Assembly: GCF_907164915.1 (NCBI RefSeq)
Contig: NW_025919514.1
Span: 62,001-126,000 of the forward strand
Length of the DNA: 64,000 nt
Direction of reading: 5' to 3'
Origin: Impatiens glandulifera
Taxonomy: Eukaryota > Streptophyta > Magnoliopsida > Ericales > Balsaminaceae
The translations under genes were made by a program, and so were the position numbers. The notes under the pieces were generated by a model. That model was given only the letters and a program-made list of their open reading frames with translations. It was not told the origin of the DNA and searched no databases. Shown here piece after piece: positions 10,636-20,745 of this stretch. How positions within the stretch are numbered: the first letter of the stretch is position 1; every line of letters starts with the position of its first letter.

Positions 10636-12329
10636 TGATAGGATCGACGTAATCAATAGAGACGGTGGTCTGGCTATTGATAACAGCTTCGGATAAACGA
10701 TTTGATAGAAATCCTATTAGGGATTTAAATCATTTTCTATTCTTCACAAACCCTTGCAAACTCTTGAACGATTCAAGTGCGAAAACGTTTGCTCAAATTT
10801 GAAGCTAAGAACCAAAGAATGAGAAGATGGTAAAGAAAAATAACACAATAGTTTGTTTATGAATGTTCGGAGCAAACTCTCCTACGTCACCCCTTCTTCT
10901 AACCACCGGAAGTATTCACTATACATTTCTTTAGAATCAAATACAATTGAAGGCTAGCTCAGTGTTGAACAGAACAGACTTTGTTCAACTTACAGTATAT
11001 TGAAGAATATCACTCAGCTAGACAATACTTTAATTCTAACTCTCTCTTGATAAACATACAGTAAAGCAAGAAAGCAGCCTTTTAGAATATCAACTTGTAT
11101 GTTCGCGTATGATTCTCTGAGTATCGATGGATCGATTATTTATCTGTTGTCCTTGAGATTCTTTAAATAGAGAGCAGGTCCCAATGGTCGAATCTTCCGT
11201 AATGACACGTGGCAAACTTCCATTGGAACGCCTCCATAGTACACAACAGACTCTGAGCACCAGGATCGTGGTCGTACCAATCTGGTAGTGCGTCAAATAT
11301 TCTTCTAGGATTTCTTGCAAGAAACAAATAGTGGGAAGAATATTTGCTTACATGGCATTAGTTAACTGGTTATAACTGGCTGTCTTACTGATCTTCACTG
11401 GAAATTGGAGCATGAGTTGTATACAACTAGTTGATCGTGGATAGACGGATGCTAGTCTCAAGCAACTGCTTAAGCATGGCATTAGACATTTTTCACTTAG
11501 ACTGACCAGTCTAATGAAATTAGATGCCCACGTCTAATAGTAGGATCCATTAGACCACCTAGTCTAATGGGATTAGACGACACGTCTCATTACGGTTCCC
11601 TTCAGACTATTCTAAAGGAATTAGACTACACGTCTAACTATCATCTGTTAGACTACACGTCTAATTACACTTCCCTTTAGACTAATCTGAAGGAGTTAGA
11701 CTACACGTCTAACTCTAATCTGTTAGACTACACGTCTAACTCTAATCTGTTAGACTACACGTCTAACTACGTCTGTTAGACTGCACGTCTAACTACGTCT
11801 GTTAGACTGTACGTCTAACTACGTCGGTTAGACTGCATGTCTAACTATGTCTGTTAGACTGCATGTCTAACTATGTCTGTTAGACTGTACGTCTAACTAC
11901 GTCTTCTAGACTGCAAGTCTAACTACTCCTGTTAGACTGCAAGTCTAACTACTCCTGTTAGACTGCACGTCTAACTACGCCTGTTAGACTGCACGTCTAA
12001 CTACGCCTGTTAGACTGCACGTCTAACTACGCCTGTTAGACTGCACGTCTAACTACGCCTGTTAGACTGCACGTCTAACTACGCCTGTTAGACTGCACGT
12101 CTAACTACGCCAGTTAGACTGCACGTCTAACTACGCCTGTTAGACTGCACGTCTAACTGAATGCATCTAACAGCCAATTAGTCTAATGAACCTCATTCAG
12201 ACTTAGATGTTTTCGATACACCTGCACCAAAAACGATTAGATGGGTTAGATTAAGTTTGAACCCAATATATCATCAAAATTCATTAGTCAAAATACTTTG
12301 ACGCTTAGTCAAAATAATTTGACCCAACA
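10636..12329 (-). repeat. 3' LTR of minus-strand copia, copy A (1694 bp)
   Basis: On the minus strand it begins TGTTGGGTCAAA (12329) and ends ATCCTATCA (10636). The TATA-like TATTTAAAG lies at 11169-11161, so the hairpin array (11620-12158) is in U3. It is 283 bp longer than the 5' LTR, almost exactly eleven 26-bp array units. Confidence 0.93.
11620..12158 (-). repeat. Hairpin array in LTR U3, about 20 units
   Basis: Tandem units of mostly 26 bp read GTTAGACTGCACGTCTAAC plus ACTACGCCT-type spacers. In each unit GTTAGAC and GTCTAAC are exact inverted repeats around a 5-base loop. The last units (from about 11957) are nearly identical, while the first units have longer and variable spacers. 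Confidence 0.95.
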
Positions 12330-12330
12330 A

Positions 12331-12344
12331 TTTCCCCCTTTTTG
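12331..12344 (-). promoter_or_regulatory. Polypurine tract of minus-strand copia, copy A
   Basis: Read on the minus strand, CAAAAAGGGGGAAA lies directly before the 3' LTR start TGTTGGGTC. This is the expected place and composition of a plus-strand primer. Confidence 0.88.
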
Positions 12345-12516
12345 ATGATGATGTTAAAACTTTGCATAGATAACAAAATGCACATCCATCATATAAAAGA
12401 AATAGTTAAACTTGTTCACCAATCTTATAGAAACACTTTTCAAAAACCAATATTCAGAAACCAAATTTAATGAACCAAGTTCATAAACTAACGGAGGATA
12501 GTTTAAGGAAAAGAGA

Positions 12517-15500
12517 TTATTGTTCTTCCCTTTTTATGAGTGGGTCGATTGGGAAGCGAGATCCTTCATAGCTGAGTTCTTCACAAGTTAGAAGGTTTTG
12601 AAAAGGAGGAAGAGAACTTCCACCACGATCACTTCCACCACTTCGGCCACCACGATCGCCACTACGACCTCCGCCTCTTTTCATTGGCCTGTTGTTATCA
12701 TCACCGGTTGGCTTTCGCTTTGATCTGGCCTGTCGAAACACCACCACCTCTTCTATTGCTATTGTCCTTGCCTTGAGTAATAACATATTTCTCTTTTTCG
12801 GCAGCAGCCTTAGCATCTTCTTCAGCCTGAACCTTCCTTGCAAAGGAATCAACATGTTCTAATCTCTCACCATCAGCTCTTCTCATGTTACCTTGAATCT
12901 CAACCATCTGATCTCGAATCAAGCTAATTTCATCCATAACCTCATTATGAAGTTCAACGTTAAATTCCCTATCACAATCATTCAACTCAGTCTGCCGTTT
13001 GAAGAAGTTCTTTTCAAATTTGGTGTATGACTTGTTGGCGATATGAACCTCGTACGTGTTCTTCTTTAGTGTCTGCTTTATCTCATTGTGGGTTTTAAAA
13101 AGATCAGCAAATTCTTTCTTGCTTACTTTTTGAGTCTTCATAATCTTCACCATATTGGATTCCATTACAGTCATATTCTTTTGAAGAGTTGCCATCAATG
13201 CTGTCATGGACTTCATAAGCTTTGTACCATCAACAGAAGATCCTTCATTAGATGAAATCTCTTGAGAATCTACTGGAGCGGTCTGAATGTGACTGATGTG
13301 GGTGTGCACTTGCATGGACTGCTTGGGTCCATCCTTCTCTGAATCACTTTCAGATTTTTCTTCTTCTTTACCTTCCAAAGTTTTTTCACATATCTTGTGA
13401 ACCTTATCGGACACATCTCCTGAATGATTGTGAAGGTTGATAATATCGTCATGAATATTTGCAGTAGTGATCAAAGGAGTTGGTCGAGGAGAATCTTCAG
13501 AACTTTTGGAAGATAAATCACTGTTGTCTTGTTCCCCTTAGCGGAAGAACTCTTCTCAAATTCCTTTTCTTTTGAGGGTTCCCCCTTAGAGTGATGTTCA
13601 TCAGGCTAAAAAACATCGACCTCCTTTTCTGGAGAAGCCTCTGCCTCGATAATAGGGGACTCCAAAATTTCTTCTTCTCAAGTAACAAGAGCTTGAACAG
13701 GCACTTAAACAACTTCTTCTTCTTCGATAGTTGGTTTGGTTTGAATGGGTTCCACAATTTGCTCAATTCTGGGTTGAGCCATTAGACGTTTTTCCTCTGC
13801 TGAAAAACTTCCCAGTTCTATAAGAAGAGCAACAATTTGCTCATCTTTATCAACATCACGATCATCGGAAAGATCCATAAGTTCATCTTCATCTGAGGAA
13901 CTTCCAAATGGGACTATCCCCTGAGCAATTTGCTCCATGAACGTACCTGGTAACTATAGAAATGTAATCTTCCATAATCTCATCCAATCTTTTCAAAGCT
14001 TTCTCCTCTGCTTTAACACTCTTCTCAAGAGGGTTGAGATTGGCTCTTCTGGCTTGAAGAATTGGAAAGAGAGCTTTTCCTCTCAAATTTGCTTTAACTG
14101 GCTCTTTTCTCTTAAGAGCTTCATAAACTTTCGATGTTTTAGCCCATTTTAGGACTCTATTTTCATTGCTGACTAGCTTCAACCATTGATTGCTTATGTC
14201 TTTACCCTTGATGACTTCATCATACTTAATAGACATTTTGTTCAAGACCCAAGTATAAAGATCTCGATCTTTTCAGTAGCAATTGACTTGGCCTGATCCA
14301 TCATAAGGTTGACAATGCAGGTTGCTTCAGAAACATCCTCATTAGGATAGGATGTGACATCTTTCTCTTTTCCAATAACCTGAACAGGCTTTGGAGCGGG
14401 CCTTGGTTCCCCAATTGTGATTCCAGTAGTCTGTCTGGTGGAACGCATAATTTCGTGAGTAAACAGGGGTTTAGAAAAGAGTCCTAGCAAGGGTTCTACC
14501 GGAACAAGCTTTTTAGTCACTAAGGACTCTGTTGGGACAGGATTGGGAACATGTGTCTCTACGACTTGCATAGAGAGGACTTTTTCAATTGCATCACTAA
14601 CAGCAAGGGTAATAACTGCACCTTACTCTAGTTCAAGAGACACTGTAGCATTAGCAGCTACAAGATCGGGTTGACGAACTGAAGATAGAGCCCTGTCAAG
14701 ATTTTCAGAATTTTGACGAACTGGCTCAACAGTTGGCCCGACAACAGATTCCACAACAGGAATAAAAACAGACTTATCTTGTTCCAACTCAGGAACATTG
14801 AATTTAGGCACTTCGACCTGGGATTGAGAAGGGGTTACCTTTGATGAAGCTTTTACAGACTTAGACGCCCCGGGCGCCTTTGATTTATCTCCTCTTGAAA
14901 CCGAGGACTTGGAGGGCCTTCTTAACTGACTCACAACTAGAGACATGGGAATGGCAGCAAGTTCTGACTAGACATTGCCTAACTCTAGAATCGACTATTC
15001 CAGAGTCCTTCTTCGAGGAACTCTTAAGACTATTATAACTAGCCTTTGATTCATTGACAGTCTTTGATCTTTTGGCTCATGTCGACAAGATAGAAGTTGT
15101 CGAGTGTTTAGAATGAGTAACAAACGTTCCTCCTATCTATTGGCTTGATGCTCCCGAGATCGATTCTTTATTGTTCTTCATTCGGACGAGGGTGTTAGCA
15201 ACTATGAAGACATTGTACACCTGGGTGGAGTTGATCGGCTCAGAATCCCCCATGGGGACCCCTAAATATTCTAGCAAACGACTCAATTAAGCAGCAAAGT
15301 TTATACTTTCTTTGTTCTCTTGGTTGATCGCAAAGCATAGATTCTGGTACAAAGTTGAGGCCCAGTTGACCTGAATCTCTTTGGTAATAATCAACATATA
15401 GTCAAAACGGTCTTGACTATACAGATGGAAAGAACCCGCCTTCCCTTGAAGCGATTTAGCCATCACGTCATTCAACAAAATAAACTGGGGTTTGAGAGCC

Positions 15501-15907
15501 TTCTTACTCCCATTAAGTCGAATCTTCGAGCTGTCGGATGAGAAAACCGTCTTCATTTCTTCCGTGACTTCCGATGGAAGATTCAAGTTGAAAGTGTGCC
15601 CCTCCGACGGAAGTTCAAAGAACTCCGCATAGGATGCTTCGTTGAAAGAGACTTCGGTATCATTCTCCGTTTCCGTAATGGAATTGCCGACCATTATCGC
15701 CGATTTGAAGAACTCCCTGACTTTTTTTTCGTGGAAAATGAACGGCCCACCAAGGTATTTTCTAAGACCGGAATATTCAATGGATCGGAACATATCGACC
15801 GCCTCTTGTTGATCGAACGTGTAGATGGAGGGAAAATCGACGTGCAGAGTACAATGACCGAGTGTGATTCTCTTGTTTCCCATCTTTGAAAGAATACGAA
15901 CAGACAC
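12517..15907 (-). pseudogene. ORF3 (extra ORF) of minus-strand copia, copy A
   Basis: A long reading frame of roughly 1100 codons lies between the pol position and the 3' LTR, broken here by several lesions. The N-terminal domain (15907-15287) includes GLRKYLGGPFIFHEKKVREF and FELPSEG, and LKPQFILLNDVMAKSL. A Ser/Pro-rich linker follows (14946-14570), then a block with ISNQWLKLVSNENRVLKWAK (14245-13889), acidic stretches, a coiled coil (about 13270-12860; MTALMATLQKNMTVMESN, IKQTLKKN) and an RGG-rich tail (KRGGGRSGDRGGRSGGSDRG) ending LIKREEQ and a stop at 12517. Private lesions are a CAA-to-TAA stop at 15287, a one-base loss near 14253 and a one-base gain near 13912; stops near 13706, 13690 and 13605 are shared with the other copy. 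I see no signal peptide or membrane segment, so it is not a typical env. Function unknown. Confidence 0.75.
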
Positions 15908-16685
15908 TCAAAGAACAAGGGTTTCTTAGAACGAAGATCAAAGAAATCTAGGGTTCTTAAGAGACTTTGAGAGAGAAGAAACTTTTTCAATCTCATGCAG
16001 AATGTCCTTATATGGACTATCAGGAGTCGCATAGAATAACCGTCATATTTCCTAGGGGTAGGGCCCATCAATTAATATTAAACGTCCTTTTCAAAGAGTC
16101 ATCATTTTATTGAGGGTATATTAGTCATTCTATTTTAACTTAAAAGACACGTGTCTTCATGTTATTCGGTGATGACTGTGTTTATGTTTGAGCGGGAATA
16201 TTAGATATCACATCACGTGGGACAACTGTCCTTGATCGGTCTAATACACACGTAGTTAGACGTTTTTCTTACTTCTACAACTATGAAATCTAAACGTCTA
16301 TTAGACGCATGGGTCTATTAGACACAAGCATCTAATCACGTGTCTTATAAACGTCTAACGTCTATTAGACGTCGACGTCTAATTACGCATGAACAACACG
16401 TATTAGACATGTGTTTAGTTAGACATGAGCATCCAATTTCTCTTGTCTTAAATTTTCCTTCTCATTTTGTGCATGTACAAAATGAACAAATGTTTTGAGG
16501 ACCTTAAGACCAAAAATATTTTTAAAACATAAAAGACTTAGTCCTCTAGAATGGAAAAGACCATTGTTGATCTCCTAAAATGTATAGTCAAAAGAGTATG
16601 CTCCATACTTCCTTCCTGCAGCTCTCCTGTATCACCTACACAAGAAAATATTTAGAAACTTTGGTACCCACATTCAATTGGGTCC
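15908..16685 (-). other. Spacer between gag remnant and ORF3, with dispersed TAGAC motifs
   Basis: There is no coding sequence here. Positions 16230-16440 contain many TTAGACG/CGTCTAA motifs in both orientations, related to the LTR array but not regularly spaced. Protease, integrase and RT coding sequence would be expected here in a full copia and is absent. Positions 16080-16150 hold a short AT-rich stretch. The leader of ORF3 is probably in 15908-16060. Confidence 0.65.
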
Positions 16686-18470
16686 TCAATCAATCAGTCC
16701 CTTAGAAATCCATATTTGAGATATTCTGATGGATTTCCCATTTTGTGTTGTGATTAATGCGTATGATTTTGACTTAGCAGACGCCTTCCTGCTAGCCACT
16801 GATTCCTTAGCTTTTGAAGATGATTTTCTTTTAAAACTCGTTGACTTTGAGTCAGGTTTTAAATTTCTAGACTTGCTGGCTGCTTCTAACTTATTTTTCA
16901 GCCAACTAACAGTCGGCGGGACATAAGTTATTTTATTCTTCAAAGCTACCTCTTCATGAATGAGATCAGATTCAATATTAGTTAAACTCCCTTTAATAAA
17001 GCTTATTGACTTAAGCTTGTTAGTTACTGAGTTTGACTTTTTGCAGGACTAGTTTGGGTCATTGCCATCAAATCCCAAACCGAATCTAGATCCAGCAGGT
17101 TTTAACAGACTAATCTGATATTTGACAGCTTCTCCAGACCTTGTCCAAGCACTAACAACATAGTTTAACCTTTTGTTTTCAAAAGAGAGTGTTAGGATCT
17201 GTTCTTTGAGCATCTCATTCTCGGATGAGATCTCTACTACTTTCTTTTCAAAAACATTTGATTCTTGATTTTGAGATAAAATAGGTTGAGACACTTTGGG
17301 TGACGATTTTGTTTCATTTAGGGATTCTGCTAGCTTTCTGTACTCTATGACCATGTCATCTAGTGCAGGTACCAGTTGTTCCCTTGAAAACTTTTCAGAA
17401 GAGAAGTCAAATACCTCAGTTTCCTGAGTCTCTTCTTCTTCTTCTCTTGCCATGAAGCAGGCAACCTCGTCTTCATCACTATCACTAGATGAGAAGTAAG
17501 AATCACGGTGGTTTCGTCTATCCTTCCCGTCTCCTGCCATAAGAGCCTTCAGCTCCTTTTGATTGTTATTTTTCTTCTCTTCACGCTTAGGCTTCTGACA
17601 TTCCGATTGGTAATGACCTAAAATGCCACAGTTATAACACTTAACATTAGCTTTGTATTTCTTATTATCATTAGAATTTGAAGAGCTTGAGTTAGAATTG
17701 CTCTTCTTCATGAAGTCGCCAATCTTCTTCACGAAGAGAGACATAGCATCGCTTCTTAGTTGCTAAGCCACTGTCTTCACATCAGAAGCAACTGTTGGCT
17801 CTTCAGCAGTCACCAACGCTTTGACAATGATAATGGATGTGTATTGATCTTCTTCAATCCTAGAGTTCAACTCGAACTCGTATGCCTTGAGATTAGCGAA
17901 CAAATCGAAGAGCGAAATATTGTTGAGGTCTTTAGATTCCCTCATGGTCATCGTTTTTATATCTCATTCCCTTGGAAGAGCATGCATGACCTTAATAGTA
18001 AGCTCCCTGTTGCTATAGGTCTTGCCAAGAATAGATAGAGTGGAGACAATTTGACTGAACCTTGTGTCAAACTCGTTCATCGTTTCTCCGGGACACATTT
18101 TGAAACTGTTGAGTGGCAACCATGATCTTGTTTTCCTTGGTTTTCTCATTACCCTCACATAGTTGAGTGAGTCTGTCCTAGATCTCCTAAGCAGTATCAC
18201 ACTCAATAATGTAGTTGAACATACTATCATCAAAAGATCTGTACAGAACGTCTAATGCCATGTTGTTGAGGTTGTTCTTCCTCTTGTCTTCACTGGTCCA
18301 TTCTGATTTCTCCTTATCGATCTTGATGGGACCATCTGTGATAACGCTCCACATGTCGTCATGAAGAGAAGTGAGATGAGCATAAACTCTCTTCTTCCAC
18401 ACGATGTAATTTTCTCTAGAGAATGTGGAGATTGCGATAGCATTAACATCTTTGGTTATGGTCGTTATTC
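16686..18470 (-). pseudogene. Gag of minus-strand copia, copy A
   Basis: Ty1/copia Gag packages element RNA. Blocks on the minus strand: 18470-18187 (AISTFSRENYIVWKKRVYAH, then YRSFDDSMFNYIIECDTA and a stop), 18190-17964 (MNEFDTRFSQIVSTLSILGK), 17951-17763 (LFDLFANLKAYEFELNSR), 17744-17049 with a zinc knuckle CYNCGILGHYQSEC (CX2CX4HX4C) and a Ser/Asp-Glu-rich segment, and 16943-16686 (YVPPTVSWLKNKLEAA, Lys/Ser-rich). The N-terminal part resembles the UBN2-type gag domain. Disruptions include stops after the first block and a TGG-to-TGA change near 17963 that the other copy lacks. The last block normally lies near the gag-pol border, after which pol is missing. Confidence 0.83.
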
Positions 18471-18498
18471 TTAGTAAAAACTTGAGAATAGAAATAGA

Positions 18499-18510
18499 GC
18501 TCTGATACCA
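18499..18510 (-). promoter_or_regulatory. tRNA-iMet primer-binding site, copy A minus-strand copia
   Basis: On the minus strand the bases read TGGTATCAGAGC, a perfect plant initiator-Met PBS, two bases after the LTR end. On the plus strand it appears as GCTCTGATACCA. Confidence 0.93.
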
Positions 18511-18512
18511 AT

Positions 18513-19923
18513 TGATAGGATCGACGTAATCAATAGAGATAGGGGTCTGACTATTGATAACGGCTTCGGATAAACGATTTGATAAAAATCCTGTTAGGGA
18601 TTTAAATCAGTTTCTATTTTTCATAAACCCTTACAAACTCTTGAACGATTCAGGTGCGAAAACATTTGCTCAGGTTTGAAGCTAAGAACCAAAGAATGAG
18701 AAGATGATAGAAAGAAAAATAACACAGCAGTTTGTTTATGGATGTTCGGAGCAAACTCTCCTACGTCACACCTTCTTCCAACCACCGGAAAGATTGATTA
18801 TACGTTTCTTTAGAATCAAATACAATTGAAGGCTAGCTCACTATTGAACAGAACAGACTCTGTTCAACTTATAGTATATTGAAGAATATCACTCAGCTAG
18901 ACAATACTTTCATTCTAACTCTCTCTTGATAAACACACAGTAAAGCAAGAAAGCAGGTCTTTAGAATATCAGCTTGTATGTTCGCGTATGATTCTCTGAG
19001 TATCGATGGATCGATTATTCATCTGTTGTCCTTGAGATTCTTTAAATAGAGAGCATGTCCCAACGGTCGAATCTTCCATAATAACACGTGGCAAACTTTC
19101 ATTGGAACGCCTCCATAGTACACAATAGACTTTGAGCACCAGGATCGTGGCCATACCAATCTGGTAGTGCACCAAATATTCTTCGAGGATATTCCTGCAA
19201 GAAACAAGTAGTGGGAAGAATATTTGCTTACGTGGCATTAGTTAATTGGTTGTAATTGGCTGTCGTACTAATCTTCACTGGAAAGTGGAGTAGGAGTAGC
19301 ATACAGCTAGTTGATCATGGGTAGACGGATGTTAGTCTCAAGCAACTGCTTAAGCATGACATTAGACGTTTTTCACTTAGACTGACCAGTCTAATGAAAT
19401 TAGACGCCCACGTCTAATAGCAGGATCCATTAGACCACCTGGTCTAATGGGATTAGACGACACGTCTAATTACGGTTCCCTTCAGACTAATCTGAATGAG
19501 TTAGACTGCACATTTAACTCTCATATGTTAGATTGCACGTCTAACTATGCTTCCCTTTAGACTAATTTGAAGGAGTTAGACTGCACGTCTAACTCTCATC
19601 TGTTAGACTGCACGTCTAACTACACCTGTTAGACTGCACGTCTAACTACTCCTGTTAGACTGCACGTCTAACTACTCCCGTTATACTGCACGTCTAACTA
19701 CTCCCGTTAGACTGCACGTCTAACTACGCCTGTTAGACTGCACGTCTAAATGAATGCATCTAATGGCCAACCAGTCTAATGAACCTCATTCAGACTTAGA
19801 TGTTTTCGATACATATGCACCCAAAACGATTAGACGACTTAGATTAAGTTTTAACCCAACATATCATCAAAATTCCATTAGTCAAAATATTTTGACGCTT
19901 AGTCAAAATAATTTGACCCAACA
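18513..19923 (-). repeat. 5' LTR of minus-strand copia, copy A (1411 bp)
   Basis: It has the same ends as the other LTR (TGTTGGGTC at 19923, ATCCTATCA at 18513). TATTTAAAG at 19048-19040 is the likely TATA box, which makes about 875 bp of U3. Over the first 150 bases compared by eye the two LTRs differ at about a dozen positions, so the insertion is not recent. Confidence 0.92.
19502..19749 (-). repeat. Hairpin array in LTR U3, about 9 units
   Basis: These are the same 26-bp TTAGAC(TGCAC)GTCTAA units as in the 3' LTR but only about nine of them. One unit carries TTATACT instead of TTAGACT and the first has a damaged right arm (CATTTAAC). Confidence 0.93.
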
Positions 19924-20191
19924 ATCTGTTAAGATAGGTGTATAAGACATAGCACCGTAGGCCCTTTCCTAATACGCAACCAAACACCGAACTCTTAAAA
20001 CGAATCTCTGGTTTTCTTTTCTTTAGTTTCTTTGGGAAGTAAACTAAAGTGGCGACTCTCAAGTCAATTAGATCAATACATTCGCGAGTGTATCGATTTA
20101 AAACTTGTACGAGCCAATTCAAAAGGGAGCGTATGCCAAATTAAAAAGGGCATACGTTAGAAAGGAAGCGGAACGAGAAAAAACGCGTACA
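19924..20191 (+). repeat. Gypsy 5' LTR remnant, second part
   Basis: After the right TSD ATCTG (19924-19928) the gypsy LTR resumes: GTAGGCCCTTTCCTAATACG and TTCTTTGGGAAGTAAAC, through AAAACGCGTACA (end 20191). It aligns with 31995-32250 of the 3' LTR. Confidence 0.88.
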
Positions 20192-20197
20192 GAAAAC

Positions 20198-20215
20198 TGA
20201 CGACTCTACTAGGGA
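20198..20215 (+). promoter_or_regulatory. Gypsy primer-binding site, copy A
   Basis: The bases TGACGACTCTACTAGGGA lie six bases after the LTR end. The other copy reads TGGCGACTCTACTGGGGA at the same place. This form is the tRNA-Arg-type PBS known from Ogre/Tat elements (family assignment from memory). Confidence 0.72.
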
Positions 20216-20745
20216 TTACCTAATATGTTTAACTTAAAACATGTAGTTGGCCAAACTACTCCAAAATTTTTGAAGGATGTTACGTTTATAATTTCACAAC
20301 ATTTTTGCTTAAGGATGTGAGAACACGTGAACAATGTGAACTCCGTGTTCACATTTGCTTGATTACTTAGTTGCTTAAATTGTATGAGTGTAAAACCCGA
20401 CAACGCTCGACACTTTTAATTGAAGGGGTGTGCAAACAAAAGCGTTGTCATAAACACAGTTTGCACATGAATGGACTCAAATGCTCACTATACTTCGAAG
20501 CCGTGTAGTCAAAGAGTATATATAAGATTCTAACTACGCCGGAAGACTGTGTGCCCAAAATGTATCAATAAAGAACTGAGATACATCAATTTCTCTCATC
20601 TTGTTTCTTCTTGATTACGGCATTCTACATGTTGTAAGTTAATCTCGATGCGAATCAATGTTTTGCATGCTAGTGAAAACATAGATGTTCATAGGGCTAA
20701 ACTAAAATAAAGAGGTGGTTGTCTAGAATCCAATTGAGGCGGTCG
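20216..20745 (+). other. Gypsy leader, gag deleted
   Basis: No gag-like reading frame is found between the PBS and the first protease-region homology. The stretch holds a few short direct repeats, a TATATATAAG near 20518 and a possible AATAAAG near 20568. The second copy lacks about 38 bases around 20485-20520. Confidence 0.6.

Larger units (their letters stand above)
10636..19923 (-). mobile_element. Minus-strand, pol-less copia-type element, copy A
   Basis: This element has both LTRs, a 5-bp TSD ATCTG (10631-10635 and 19924-19928), PBS and PPT. Reading on the minus strand: 5' LTR 19923-18513, PBS 18510-18499, gag remnants to about 16686, a TAGAC-rich spacer, ORF3 15907-12517, PPT 12344-12331 and 3' LTR 12329-10636. 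No protease, integrase, RT or RNase H is left, so it is non-autonomous or pol-deleted. It lies in the 5' LTR of the gypsy element. Confidence 0.93.

Noticed and set aside
11620..12158. CRISPR-like array (short palindromic repeats at regular spacing)
   Set aside because: Units are contiguous and nearly identical with no unique spacers, lie in plant LTRs, and no cas gene is present.
12517..15907. ORF3 as a retroviral-type envelope gene
   Set aside because: No signal peptide, transmembrane segment or cleavage site visible; coiled coil and RGG tail suggest a soluble nucleic-acid-associated protein.
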